Source: Sweltsa coloradensis
Taxonomy: Eukaryota; Arthropoda; Insecta; Plecoptera; Chloroperlidae
Direction: 5' to 3'
DNA length: 64,000 nt
Assembly: GCA_024449915.1 (NCBI GenBank)
Contig: JAMZAV010000893.1
Location: 186,001 to 250,000, forward strand
Position 1 is the first letter of the stretch; every line of letters starts with the position of its first letter. The notes under the pieces are model-generated. The model ran no database searches, had not been told where the DNA came from, and was given only the letters and a program-made list of their open reading frames with translations. Of this stretch, positions 23,901-35,900 are shown in pieces. The position numbers and the translations under genes are program-made.

Positions 23901-26900
23901 GAATACTAAAATTACTCACTTGACAAGCCCTAGGCTTAACTTGCCAACCCTAGGCCTGCACGTTCATGTTCTGACACACAACCCGCACAAAAACCTTACT
24001 TTGATGACTAATTAAAGCCTATTGTAGATAAAGAATACCATGATAGTCCTAGGCTATGCAAAAACTCAAGACAAAATGCTCGTTATTCTTTATCACAATG
24101 ATCTCGCGAAATCTCCTGTCACATACGAAAAAAGAAAAACAAAAGACGGTGAAAATGTACATCCCTGTGGAGTTGTTTGTGTTGAGCGGATGGGCGAGCA
24201 CCGCCGTCTGAATGTAAATATGTACAAATATACGTACATTTAGTTTCCAATTGGCCTTGACTCAACACAGTTATGACGTAGTACCGTCCAAAGATGGCGC
24301 ACGCTCGTTTTTGGCGCGCAAACTGGGGGACCCATTTAATTCTTGTTTAAATTACACAAAAAACATTTTTTTTAAATAAAAAAAAGTGCAGTGACAATTA
24401 AGACATGAATAAGAATTAAAATTAAATATAAAATATTAAGTGGAATATTCCCTATTCTATTCTATTCACAATACCATTCATGTTTGTCATAATTTATCAC
24501 CCTCACTTTTTACATGTCAACACACACATTGTTTTCTATTATTGTATAATGTATTTTTAATTAATTTAATTGCAATGTATTATAGTATAAGTATTGAGTA
24601 GGTTGCTAGACACTAAAATGTGAATGGGGCTTTGCCCTCTTTTAGCAACCTATAAGTAACTAGAGCCCCGTAAAATTCGCGATCGGGAAATCACATGTAT
24701 TTTTACCAACTATGCTTTTTTCATCAAATGTCGACGTTTCATTACGAGAAGAGTCTAAAAACATAAAAATTAAAACGCGAAATTCGCAAAATCGGCATTA
24801 TAACCCCGCAAATCGCGAAATCCTTGTTTTTTTGCAAAATAACCACGAATTCTAGATAAATTGTTGTCTTCACGTTGAAAAATGAGAATTTTAAAAAAAT
24901 AGTCCACTCTGAAGTCGGATTTATGCTTAAACTTTAAAATGAAAATTAATATATTTTTTAAAAATCAAATTAATTTTTGTCAATTTTATAATTTCCATAA
25001 AACGAAGCCAAGTAAATTTATTTAGCTAACATGTTTTACCCCTCATGCGAGCGCGCCTAGGCCTAGGCGTACGACTTGGGTACCCACTCCCGAGCCCCTA
25101 ATATCTCTCTCTCTCTCGCTCCCGCATTCCGTCTCCTCGCGCCAGCTCATCGTCTGCAATCTGCATTCAGTTCATTGTCGTCCCGTTCCGTCCGCTCCGC
25201 TCACTCAGCCGTCTTCTATTGTTGAGGGTGGTTGTGGGCTTGCATCAATCTATCTAGTCGCATCTTTCGTCTGCATACAGTTCCTGAAGAAATGTGATTT
25301 TCGCGAGTGCTTGTTTTGATTTTTATTTAGGCTGTGCCTGTGTTGAATGACGGGAATAGATTTTCTAGAGGGTAGTAGTTACCCCACTGCACATTTGCTG
25401 CACTCCAAACTGAATGACTTGGTTAACAAGCTTTTTTTTTAATTATTATAATTGCGAGTGTATCATATACAGCTGAAAATAAAAACACCGCTTTAACACC
25501 AAAATCTAGTATTTTTAAAACGAATTTTGGAAAAAAATAAAACCACTTTCACGGGGCTCTACCTATAACACATCAATGTGTTAAAACAATAAATAAATAA
25601 AAAATAGAATATTACTTTTGAATAAAGGTGCCAACTGCCAAGGCCTAAATGAGTAGGCCTATGGAGATTTAAATTTTTTACTCAAAATAAGCTTAGATGA
25701 ATAATTGTTTATCCATGCAACTCAACTGGATCCAACACTAGTGACATGCTTTTTACAGCTTTTAATATCAGTAAGGTGTGTTTATCCAAAATACTCGAGG
25801 TTCTTTCTCTGTTTACAGAACATACTTGTTGGTGATTCCAAAATTGTGCTCACCGGCGGCACTGACAACATGACCCAAGCTCCTTACGCTGTGCGCAACA
25901 TACGTTTTGGCACCGCACTGGGCAGCGCATTGCAGTTGGAGGATACCCTGTGGGTTGGACTCACAGACACTTACTGCAACCTGCCTATGGGGCTTACCGC
26001 AGAAAACTTAGCCGAGAAGTACAAGATTCCAAGAGAGGAAGTCGACAAGTACGCACTTAGATCACAGAAAGCGTGGAAGAATGGTAAGCCTCTCTAGAGT
26101 GAAGAATATAATTTCCATTACTGCATGAATTCACACATATGCACCTCCAGTCATATTGTTTGTTAGAGCATAGACAAGAATTTGATTGAGACTCGCAATG
26201 CAATGTGGCGCACGACCTCGTACCTTTCAAAAAAGTTGACAAACAAACGTTGTCGAGGTCTTGTTGATATATTTATATGGTTTTATGCGGATGACTACTC
26301 CCGGAGACAGGATTTTTGTGTTTGGTCCACTGCCATCTAGAAAGCCTGTAGCAGAGCCAGCTCCGACAATGCTGGTGCATGTTTGTAGCAAAAGATCTAA
26401 CTAAGGGAAGTTTTTTGTGAAAAAGTAAGGCCTCCACATAATGACGGCTCAGTCTCTGCAACGTGGCGAATTATGCATTAGTGTTTTGTGAAACGGCGTC
26501 ATGGTACCACTGTATATCTTGAATGCACTTACAGTACGGTAGCTGCATTATGTATCTCTACAAAGTAGACAACCAGCCGGTAGCATTCTTGTCTATGGTT
26601 AGAGATGGCTAGTTGCAAGAAAACAACTTGAAGACTTGTAAATTAAAAATGTTCCCCAAAAGTAATTTCTTCCATTAAACTTGTAAATGTGATTGTTGAA
26701 GCACACGACAACGGCTACTTCAAGGAGGAGCTCTGCCCCGTCACTCTGACGATAAAGAAGAAGGAAGTCACAGTTGAGTTCGACGAACACTCGAGACCCC
26801 AGACAACCGCAGAAAACCTCGCAAAGCTGCCGCCAGTGTTCAAGAAGGGGGGAGTGGTGACCGCTGGAACAGCGTCGGTAAGTACTCGCGTTTACAATGG

Positions 26901-29477
26901 TTGTACTTGTTGCGCCATCTAAAATGTAATTGAACAGCGGCAAAATAAATCTAATCTAAACTGTCGAGTAACAGATAGATTCCTACAATTTGGAATTGAT
27001 TCATCCATGTCATCCTTAGTTTCACTTTCTGTCCCACTTTTGCTTAAGTATACTATACTTATGTATTGGCAACTATACACATTCCGTCTGACCCGTTCGT
27101 TGTTCCCACTTCCCTTAAAGTTTAAATCTTGTAATGACTTGGTTTGCTAGCCTTGATCACTGTTATCAGGGAATCTGTGATGAGAGATCTTGTAATGACT
27201 TGGTATTCACTCTGTTACCAGGGAATCTGTGACGGGGCAGGAGCTGTGATCTTGGCGAGCGAGGAGGCCGTGCGAGAACACGGACTGAAACCGCTGGCTC
27301 GACTGGTTGCCTACAGCGTCGTGGGAGTAGAGCCGAGCATCATGGGCATCGGCCCGGCGCCTGCCATCAGGAGCCTGCTCAAGATTACTGGCAAAACTCT
27401 GGACGACATCGACCTGGTCGAGGTAAACACTTTAACAAATTTTTGAAAACTAATCAATTGAGTAAATCATATTATAAATTAGGATCAATTCCGGAAGTTA
27501 ACACCGTGACTGAAATTGATCTCTGGATCTTGTGATACATTCAATTCAAAGTAATCTGTAACTGTTCTAATCTGTTTTGTTTTTAAAGCTAGACCAGGTG
27601 CCAATGCTCTTATAAAATAGAGTACTAAGCATTATGCATGTACTATAATGTGCCTACTCAAAAATGCTGTTCAAAACCCTTGAAGCTACGTTGTTTTCAG
27701 CACTTGAGGCAACATGTCAGTCAGGAATTACAATGTACAATATACCGTAGATCTACAGTAAATCTGTAGGAAGTATTGTACATCCTGTGTATGTGTTTTC
27801 TGTACAAACGTAAAAACCAACGGTTTGAAACTGGGATAGGAAAACGTGTTATACTCCAAATCGTGTCACGTGACACTCGCTAGTTGAAGACACAGGGGTG
27901 GTGGCGCTAGTCGTCGGTATACTTGTACCTCATTGGTCGAAATTTCTCATTGGTTGAAAAATTCAAATTCTACACGTCACGTTCCGTCCGTTACAAAGCT
28001 GTCAGCTGCGAGCAACGTTCGGCAGGCAGTGTTTGCCAACTTGACGGAAATTCCGTTAAAACTGGTGGTTTTTACATGCCATATAACGGACAAATATTCC
28101 ATCTGACGGTTAACGGAAAATCTAGTGGAATGAAAATGAGTCTAGCGAAATACTAGTGGTTTTCGAAATAATCCAATTTTCGTGCTTTTTGATGATATTT
28201 TGTTGGCATTTTGTATGGGAAGCGGTAAATTAGTTTAACTTTTAACAAATAATCAAAATATTTAACCCTTGTAATGATGATGATGGTCATAATTTTTACA
28301 TATTTTACTCAAAATTACGCATCTTATACTTTGTTTGGAATTCTACTCTATCATGTTTTAAATCCTTTTAGTCCAATTTAATGAATAAAAAAGTCAAATT
28401 AACCTGTAAAAATAACTTTAACGGAATGTACTGCTATCTGGCGGGAATTTAAGGTAGGCCTACTTTTGACGAGATTAGTAGGCTAGGAGTTGGCAACACT
28501 GTCGGCAGGTAGGCCTAGTTAAGCTTCTTGTGATTGTTTCACTGCTAAGTGTGTATTATCATAACTGCATAGAACTATTGTAATTGTGTGGTCATATAGT
28601 ATTTTTTGCAGACTAGACCATACGATTGTAATAATTAACTTATGTTTTGATGATAACTTAGCATTGAAATTTGAACTTGGCTTGCCGGCTAGGCTAGGCC
28701 TACCTAATGGCAATGGTCTCTCTATGTCCATGATTCCCTTATGCAAGTTAAACGATGATTCAATAACAATGTCTTACTAGACCTTCTTATTCATTTCAAT
28801 GATTTTACTCTTCAAAGCACTAAAATCATTGAAATGATCTGACTGAGCTAGTAAGATATTTGAATCGACGCAGCAAAGTAGAATTTTTTAGGTTAGGGCA
28901 CCTACAAAAGCTACCTACGTTACCGACAAAACCAGAATTAGTTCGAGGACACACAGAGGTGGTGGCAGTACTATCTACACTTGCGCACTATAACACAACT
29001 TTAACATTGAGTTGCGCATCTTTTCAACGTAAATTATATTAGTATCCTTGGTAAAAACTACCATGTGTTAGGCCAATTTCTGTGAGTTTTGGTATAGGTC
29101 TAAAAAAAAAAAGAAGAAGAAAGCAACATTACCTTCTTTTGAACCAATAAAACTGAAGGACATTTTAATTTTTTTCTCAACGGTAGAATGAAAATAGAGT
29201 TTCACATGCAGCGTTGCAATCATGTTTGCATTTGTTTTAGATTAACGAAGCGTTTGCTGCTCAAACCCTCGCGTGCCAGATGGATCTGAAGCTAGACATC
29301 AACAAGTTGAACGTCAACGGGGGAGCGATTGCGTTGGGTCACCCGCTAGCCGCCTCGGGCTCACGGATCACGGCGCACTTGACCCACGAGCTGAGGAGGC
29401 GTAAAGCCAAGTTTGGCGTCGGTTCGGCGTGCATCGGGGGAGGCCAGGGCATCGCGCTCATGCTGGAGAGCATGTGA
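20953..29477 (+). CDS. ACAA2: Mitochondrial 3-ketoacyl-CoA thiolase (acetyl-CoA acyltransferase 2)
   Basis: Seven exons (20953-20971, 21459-21625, 22802-22933, 25819-26083, 26702-26877, 27222-27422, 29241-29477) join in phase into 398 residues, against 397 in human ACAA2. The enzyme does the last step of mitochondrial beta-oxidation, thiolytic cleavage of 3-ketoacyl-CoA by CoA to acetyl-CoA and a shortened acyl-CoA. Seen directly: nucleophile Cys94 in [10 protein letters not shown], the NEAFA motif (322-326), His354 in GGAIALGHP and Cys384 in [10 protein letters not shown]. The start [18 protein letters not shown] fits the uncleaved N terminus typical of this thiolase, and the C terminus LESM is not a peroxisomal PTS1. 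This separates it from peroxisomal ACAA1 and from acetoacetyl-CoA thiolases. Introns 2 and 3 carry repeats. Very confident. Confidence 0.95.
21459..21625 (+). CDS. ACAA2: ACAA2 exon 2
   Basis: Residues 7-62. Acceptor cttgacag, donor gtaagt. Contains [14 protein letters not shown], the thiolase N-terminal signature, and ends GNVLA. Confidence 0.93.
22537..22675. mobile_element. tRNA-like foldback element
   Basis: 51-bp arms from tttactacaatccagaaat and gtccgccccaaccgggattc, inverted at 22624-22675, around a 36-base loop. Each arm carries a tRNA T-arm/B-box-like GGTTCGAATCCC or close variant, as though two tRNA 3' halves were joined head to head. Not a functional tRNA. ACAA2 intron 2. Confidence 0.7.
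22802..22933 (+). CDS. ACAA2: ACAA2 exon 3, carries catalytic Cys94
   Basis: Residues 63-106, phase 0 on both sides. [13 protein letters not shown] leads into [16 protein letters not shown] with the nucleophilic cysteine. Acceptor attttcag, donor gtgggt. Confidence 0.94.
23410..24456. mobile_element. Non-autonomous DNA transposon, AATAGGGAATATTCCACTT ends
   Basis: A 19-bp inverted pair AATAGGGAATATTCCACTT at 23410 and 24438-24456. Inner inverted segments (acgtcagaactgtgttga and its partner near 24262-24282) support one longer decayed TIR. About 1.05 kb, no clear TSD. ACAA2 intron 3. Confidence 0.55.
24657..25561. mobile_element. DNA transposon with TAGAGCCCCGT ends
   Basis: Ends TAGAGCCCCGT(A/G)AAA in inverted orientation at 24661 and 25561; flanks cctataag and cctataac match at 7 of 8, if four extra bases are allowed on the left. 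About 0.9 kb, no transposase, with a CT-rich central stretch near 25100-25210. ACAA2 intron 3. Confidence 0.65.
25819..26083 (+). CDS. ACAA2: ACAA2 exon 4
   Basis: Residues 107-194 plus one base. Begins [18 protein letters not shown] and contains the loop segment [13 protein letters not shown] and [10 protein letters not shown]. Acceptor gtttacag, donor gtaagc. It lies 2.9 kb from exon 3 across the repeat-filled intron 3. Confidence 0.94.
26702..26877 (+). CDS. ACAA2: ACAA2 exon 5
   Basis: Residues 195-253 ([16 protein letters not shown] to VVTAGTAS). The acceptor gttgaag at 26695-26701 has a poor polypyrimidine tract, but the joined codon gives the expected alanine and a sequence close to other ACAA2 proteins. 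Donor gtaagt is strong. Confidence 0.92.
27222..27422 (+). CDS. ACAA2: ACAA2 exon 6
   Basis: Residues 254-320 ([16 protein letters not shown] to [10 protein letters not shown]), phase 0 on both sides. The acceptor gttaccag at 27214-27221 and the first exon bases are duplicated upstream at 27170, where use would shift frame to an early stop. Confidence 0.94.
28769..28859. repeat. Small foldback
   Basis: tcatttcaatgatttta and its inverse about 20 bases apart, with outer tcttactag/ctagtaaga pairing. ACAA2 intron 6. Confidence 0.6.
29241..29477 (+). CDS. ACAA2: ACAA2 exon 7, catalytic His354 and Cys384
   Basis: Residues 321-398 and TGA. Begins [15 protein letters not shown] and includes [19 protein letters not shown] and [15 protein letters not shown]. 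Acceptor gttttag. Confidence 0.95.
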   Translation: MNEAFAAQTLACQMDLKLDINKLNVNGGAIALGHPLAASGSRITAHLTHELRRRKAKFGVGSACIGGGQGIALMLESM

Positions 29478-29551
29478 AGTAGCCGATAGAATGTAGGCCG
29501 TCTACTTTACGGGTGTGGTGTGGTGGAGGAGCCAGGAGGTTTTTATGTTCT

Positions 29552-29557
29552 AATAAA
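29552..29557 (+). promoter_or_regulatory. ACAA2: ACAA2 poly(A) signal
   Basis: AATAAA 75 bases after the stop codon, followed by GT-rich sequence (gtttggttgagtc), the usual arrangement for cleavage and polyadenylation. Confidence 0.75.
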
Positions 29558-31189
29558 TAATGTACTCAAATCAAACTGTTTGGTTGAGTCAAGATCAAGG
29601 TCACGTAACTGGCCTAAGCTTGCAAGGCTTTGCCATCATCCTCTCTATTGAGTAAAATCCATGTTTCAATTTAACGTTTTTTTTTTTCAATATAAAATAT
29701 AAATTGTAACATTTCAATGAGAGGTCTAGTACGCAGTTCATTCAACAAAAAATTAGTAAACAACACAATTATTAAAGAACGGAAAGTAAAATTGTGGCAG
29801 CAGATAGCCTACCACAAACCCTTGTTAGTAATAAACTATAAAGGGCTAGTTCGGAGCAAGTGCCAAAATGCCCACTCGTTGTACTTACTACGTAATGCTG
29901 TGCGTACGTGTGGGTACAAAACTATAAATATGCACATTATTAAAAATATTTACACAAGGTATTTACTATTTATTAACATGAAAAACTACCAAATAAATAC
30001 AAACATGGTTGTTATTTATTTCTGTGGGTCTAGAACTCGAGAAAACTACACCTGTGATTCGTTACACAAAGGTGGTCTAATGCTGGCACCTATACGTGTA
30101 TAGAGAGTTGTTTTAAGTTTCAACCATAAGTACCGGAACTATGTAATGAACAAGCCCTACTGAAAGAAAGAAGTCAATTGGACTAGATAATAGCAGGCTA
30201 AGCTATACTTGTATAACAAACCAAAGTGTTGGAACGGTCCATTGTAAGGAATCATAAAACAACATTGTGAGGTATCCTAAACGTTAAAACGACACACGGT
30301 GCCAACACTTGTTCATTTGATAATAACTGCTACTACCTGCCGACAACACTAACCTAGTAAAGGGCACCTTTTCAACTTCAGGAGGAATGTATTATATTAG
30401 GTACACATTTATAAAGGTATGCAATTTGAAGTAAATTGTTTTTTGAGCAGGGTGATTTGAGGATAATTTATGACATTTAATTCTTAAAATTAATCCACCA
30501 TTTTGGTAGATTGTTAACAAAAGCTTTATGTAATGTGCATGTATGTACCTCATTTTTAATTAACCATTAATATAAGAAAAAGAATCCTACATGTTACAAT
30601 GTACTATGTTTTATACTGTATTTACATACCCATAATTAACCTAAATAAATAAGTATTTTTATTATGCAACTTCTATTGAATTATTTTTCATGTTCTGTAT
30701 GTGTGTTTATCACCCACCACCATTCACTTGTAAACATGATCTTATTAGATTACACATTAGAAACTGCAAGACATTCGTATGTTTCCTTGTATTGACCTTT
30801 TTAAAAATAAAATAGAGATGACTAATTGTTGGTGGTGGACTGGTGGAATGTATACGTAGAAAAGGGCTGGTATTCTGTTTGGATTGAGCGTTCCAAGACT
30901 TGTTACTAACACAGTGACAGCTTAACACGTGTTTTTTTAAAATAATTAGTGAAGTAAATAACATTGCAAGGTTGGTCCACATAAGTGAAGAGCACGGATG
31001 ACATGTGTGTCTGTAGACAACAAACATGTTAATTCGGGTGTGGATATAATTGACTTGCTGCTTTAGGATCTGGTTGGTTTAGCTATACGCGTGTCATACT
31101 AAGAGATGTCAAACATTATTACCAAAATAATAATTCTGACAAACCACTAATATTATGTGGTATATGGCTCACAGTATCACCCATGGGCA

Positions 31190-31415
31190 GTGCCAGAATC
31201 AAGAAGGCTAATTCAGAACGACCTTAAAATTTGGTATGTGCCTTCATTGCTAGAGCGGCTCCAAAGTCACCGTTAAGTTGTTTACAAATTCCTAAGCCAA
31301 GAATTGATAAGACTTAAGTCCACATCAGACGTTAAATATCTTCTGCCTATAGCGAGATTCGATCCCCCGGCCTCCTGCATTAGAAGCAGAGACGCTAACC
31401 ACAGGACCGCCATGT
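31190..31415 (-). repeat. tRNA-derived SINE, family 1
   Basis: Read on the minus strand: GGTCCTGTGGTTAGCGTCTC (A-box-like), TGCAGGAGGCCGGGGGATCG and ATCGAATCTCG (B-box-like), then a body with GGACTTAAGTC and TGACTTTGGAGC. It has lost the paired acceptor stem of a tRNA. Confidence 0.7.
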
Positions 31416-31568
31416 ACTTGTGCTGATTAGTATGTTGGACCCTGTGTAACTTCAATGTCAATAAAGATTCAATTTATTATTAATTACACACCGCGGGAAG
31501 CCCCTTTATAATGGGTTTGAAAGTAAGTACTACGGCAAGACAGGAATGCATCTAGCTGGTTATTTAGT

Positions 31569-31935
31569 TTAAGAGGATGGGATACTCGCGAAATTATAGT
31601 TTTTTCGTGATATCTCGAGAACGATGCAAAATATCTAAAAAACTGATTCTAGACCGAATTGTGGTTTTGTTAGAACAAAATAATGCAAGAAAAAATATTA
31701 ATAAATATAATAATTGGTGCGGTTTATATTTAAAATATGCATTTAATTAATTAAATTTCTAATTAAAAACTTAATTACCATCACATTACAATATTTTTTC
31801 TTGCATTATATAGTTCTAACAAAACCACAATTCGGTCTAGAATCAGTTTTTAGATATTTTGCGTCGTTCTCGAGATATCACGAAAAAACTGTATTTTCGC
31901 GTGGTTTTAATTTCGCTACTATCCCATCCTCTTAA
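31569..31935. mobile_element. Palindromic MITE bounded by TTAA
   Basis: Starts TTAAGAGGATGGGATA and ends TATCCCATCCTCTTAA. Arms of about 130 bp include ttttttcgtgatatctcgag, ctagaccgaattgtggtttt and tgcaagaaaaaatatt. TTAA ends could be a piggyBac-type target, but TTAA is also part of the palindrome. Between ACAA2 and CPSF3. Confidence 0.75.
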
Positions 31936-32649
31936 CACAGTAGTGCTACGTATTGACATCTTCAACTAGTATTTGGTTGATCTTTTGGAATGTATAATTG
32001 TATTCACATTTTACACACTGGCTGGTGCATGCATGGAAGGAGACCTAGCAGCAGACTTATAGGCAGAGAGAGCTGGGAGGATGTGGAAGAGATATGATTG
32101 CGGGAGGATAGAAAGAAGTAGACAAATAAAATTTGGTTGCAAAATCCATGCAGAACCTGCCAGAAGCGGGAAATGCCGATGGATGGAATGATGATGTTTT
32201 GTGAGCATGTTATAATGTTTACTTACTTCAAAAACATTAATGTTTCCGATAGTAACAATTTTTTTCCTGTGAGCCTCAATTACAGGAAGAAACTCATTTT
32301 AGGGGTGGATTACCCCTATATTCAACTCACATGTCAAAAGGTTAAAAAAAAAAAACATGACACATATCCGTACTTGGTGGTACTGGTATGTATTGTAAAA
32401 GCACCGTAACAATTCCACATAATTATGTTATGACCTACAGCGCATGCAAAGAGCCGAGTTAACAGCAGTCGCTCATTGTTATCGGTCGGTATTTCTGTAT
32501 GGTTGTTTCCAATCTATTTGTATCATAAAAAACCTACAAGTTGTTACAGCTACCAGGCAATTAGAGATCCATACTGCATATATAGTATACAAGAGTTATG
32601 CAGATAAGGTAGGTCTAAAACAATACACAGAACACTAATTTTATAATTT

Positions 32650-32655
32650 GTTTAT
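32650..32655 (-). promoter_or_regulatory. CPSF3: CPSF3 poly(A) signal
   Basis: AATAAA on the minus strand about 184 bases after the CPSF3 stop codon; the first good match downstream. Confidence 0.65.
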
Positions 32656-32838
32656 TACATAATTAAAATTGTTCATGTACAGATCAAGTTATCAGCCGGC
32701 TCTAGGCCTTGGCATACAACAAGCATTTGTATGCGATACTATTATAGGTATATATAATCCTTGTAAACACTAAATAGTTGAACAAACAGAAATGACGAGT
32801 TTGATCTATGTAAAATAGTCAGGTAATAGACTTCATAA

Positions 32839-32961
32839 TTACAAGTTACTTGTGCCCAGTCCCGAGGACTCGGGTTTTGGAGGTGCAAGTGACTGATACA
32901 ACTTTGAGACAGCTGTTTGCACTATTTGCTGAAAGGTTTCATCTTCTTCGCATATTACCTC
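32839..32961 (-). CDS. CPSF3: CPSF3 exon 11 (stop codon)
   Basis: Residues 655-694: [34 protein letters not shown], ending TSNL and TAA. The V-x-CEE-DE start and LYQSL match the acidic end and final helix of other CPSF3 proteins. Acceptor TTTTCCAG. Confidence 0.88.
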   Translation of the reverse strand, partial: EVICEEDETFQQIVQTAVSKLYQSLAPPKPESSGLGTSNL

Positions 32962-35900
32962 CTGGAAAAGATAATATGAATATTATATATGACAACATCT
33001 ATCAATACTTTTATTTTCAAGAACTAAAGTTCATAATCCACAGGTTATCAGGGGACCTTGCTTAACAGGCCTTTGCAGTTGTATGTGCCAAAGTGCAAAT
33101 GAGGATTTATAATAGCAATCCAATGTCCAATGTGTGATTTAAAGACACATTTCAAGGGGGTTAGGCCCTACCGTATTAGCATGATTACATTTGGAAAAGC
33201 CCTTCCCTTATGGAACACAGTAATTGTCAAGATGATATTTTGGATTTGAAGTACTGTAGTAGAGAAAGAAATTCTGTTACAGGTAGCCTACTGTATTTCA
33301 ACTTACCATTTTTATCTTTCAGACTAAATACATCTCCAACCTAATAAACCCTATGTATGTGTATGAGCATATTTTATTATGTAAAGGCCTACCTTATTTT
33401 ATTTCCCAATTAGTGGTATATTATGCAGATAGGTAGGGATGAACAGGATAATCAATATTGTATAAAATCTCGATAATCAATAACCAAAACTCCAAAAGTC
33501 ATCATCGATACGTAATCCAAAAATTAATAACTGGTCAAAAACGGCCCAAAAAAGTTTGTTTGTCGGAAGAGGAAGATGGTGCCGCTTTGCCCCAGGTGTG
33601 CAGGCAACTTGCATTGCACGCATGTATTGCCGGGCAGAACACAGGTCTCGCACATTTTAGTGTCAATGACGCGACTCACGATGGTTGGGACGGGAGTAAC
33701 ATCTAACTGAGAAAGACGCCGATCACAAAATTATTTACGTAGTGCATCTGTTTGTGATCTCGAGGTTACTCAAGGTTAAGCCTTGCGTCTCTTCCGATGC
33801 ACGCCCCCGCGCCCTACTTCCGTATCAGTTCATTACTTTGTGCTAGCGCCCACTACTTGTTACTTGTTACCTCTCCAAACGTAAAAAATAAAAATATTGG
33901 TCAGTGGTCACTTAAAAAACCCTGTAAATGATTGAAGCCATCAGTTGTACTATTAAAACAAGATAAAATTAAACTTCACAGAGCCGGGTTACCTTCACAA
34001 GGACGAGCAATGTTTACGCGACAATCACAGCAGCCGGCCAAGCGCAGCGGGCGGGGTAATGGTGTTCTGTTATGTATTGTCTGTCGCGTGAAATAGATAG
34101 TGAAACGGAAAACCTCGTTTTGAGCGGTTGGTATAACAAATAACATGGGAATTTGGGCAAGACCTCCAAAATTTATCGGTATAGTAATTTCGTAGAAATG
34201 GCGTTCATTGTAACGAGTGACTGAATCGATATTATCGATGCGAAAATGAGAAATACGTCGTTATAAAATTAAAGTAGGTTGTGCTTAGTTATGTATATTG
34301 TAAAAATTAATTTCCATTATTTTCATGTAGGTAATAAAAAGTCTTTTTTTATAATTAATCTTAAAGCAAAGGTACGTTTCTTCTCCTTAACCTAGCATAA
34401 AAATAATATACACGTAAAATGTAAAAACAATATAAATATTCAAGTAAATAATTAATATTAAATAATAAATATAGTATATAACATTTGTGCAGTAAGACTA
34501 GTCAAAATTATGTACTAAATATATTACATATATGAGTATGACTCAAATGATTGCAGGAATACTAATTCCTTGTTCTGGCCATACTTTGAGGAAATTAATT
34601 AGTACTAGGTATGAACGGAGCTAGGTGAGTACGTTTATGCTGGGTATTACTATTTAGTATTTACTATACATATTTATACTATAGTAGGCCTACCATCATT
34701 AAACCATTATTTATTTGAGTTTGAATAGAAATAATAGTATTCAGTTCTGTATGGTGTCATGATTAGAATCCATATCATTATGTAGCTCCAAATTGTAGTT
34801 GCTCATCTAATTGCAACAACTGGGGAATAATAAAGAAAACATTTCATGTGGAACCCTTGATAGACTTCTACCTGCATGTGCACATAACTGCTGACAGTCA
34901 AAGCTGTAACATTCTACCTGTATGTGCAGTTGTGCACATAACTGCGACAGTCAAAGCTGTAACATTCTACCTGCATGTGCAGTTGTGCACATAACTGCCG
35001 ACAGTCAAAGCTGTAACATTCTACCTGCATGTGCAGTTGTGCACATAACTGCCGACAGTCAAAGCTGTAACATTCTACCTGCATGTGCAGTTGTGCACAT
35101 AACTGCTGACAGTCAAAGCTGTAACATTCTACCTGCATGTGCAGTTGTGCACATAACTGCTGACAGTCAAAGCTGTAACATACCAGGTCCATGAGGTCAA
35201 TGTTTGCTTTCTTCCCATCAACAGTAACGTACAACTTTTCCCCTTTGAATATTTTTGGCACAGAATCCTCGCCGAACATCTCTTGCAGCATTTCAATGAG
35301 ACATTCTTTAAAGTGCATCCGGTCCATCTTAGATGGAAGGGGAAAGAACGCTGGCGTCGAGTCGAGCATGTCGGCTTGCATCACCGCTGCAAGGACTGCG
35401 TCGGCATACATGTCATTCACCGGGTTCGCAGTCCACTGAAAACAAGATCTACATTAACCTAGGTTTGAGTGAAACTGAAATGTAATGAATGATTTTGGCC
35501 CTACATATAAATATTTTACTATGCAGAGAACGTCACAGACAAGTTCAGGAGTAAAGGTAATGTTGTGTACATGTAACTCATTGATTATAAATTCTAAATG
35601 CTAGCCGCTGATCATAACTTTTATCTATAACTAGGGTCTACACGTGACATTACATTTACATTTTACAATCATATGTATCATAATTCATAATCACAATAAT
35701 AAACGATTTATTGTCATAGTATCTACACTTTGCGAGAGGCATTTACAGATGTACAAACAATACAAACAATACAAACAATGGTCATTCATGTCATACCTAG
35801 GTCTCTACAAAAAAGAAGATACCATAGTCAAATTATATACACAGGACACAGGAATACACAGGATGAAACACGTCGTGGATTAAGGTAACAAACAACTTTA

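Larger units (their letters stand above)
26084..29240. other. ACAA2 introns 4 to 6
   Basis: Introns 26084-26701, 26878-27221 and 27423-29240. Intron 5 ends in the acceptor duplication; intron 6 has the foldback at 28769 and TAGGCCTA motifs. The open frames at 27923-28156 and 28586-28780 do not look coding. Confidence 0.55.
29558..32649. other. Convergent intergenic region, ACAA2 to CPSF3
   Basis: Outside the SINE at 31190 and the palindromic MITE at 31569, AT-rich sequence with no supported gene. The plus-strand frame at 29717-30103 (128 codons) has AT-driven composition and no recognisable domain. Confidence 0.5.

Noticed and set aside
29717..30103. 128-codon plus-strand frame after ACAA2
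   Set aside because: Composition is that of AT-rich noncoding DNA and no domain is visible.
31340..31415. tRNA gene on minus strand
   Set aside because: A and B boxes are recognisable but acceptor and anticodon stems do not pair; it is part of a SINE present in several copies.
34871..35185. CRISPR-like array
   Set aside because: Tandem units without unique spacers, inside an animal gene.
34922..35194. Plus-strand Cys-rich repeat frame
   Set aside because: Any 54-bp tandem unit without a stop stays open; no start or promoter context. The minus-strand reading continuous with CPSF3 is the more interesting one.
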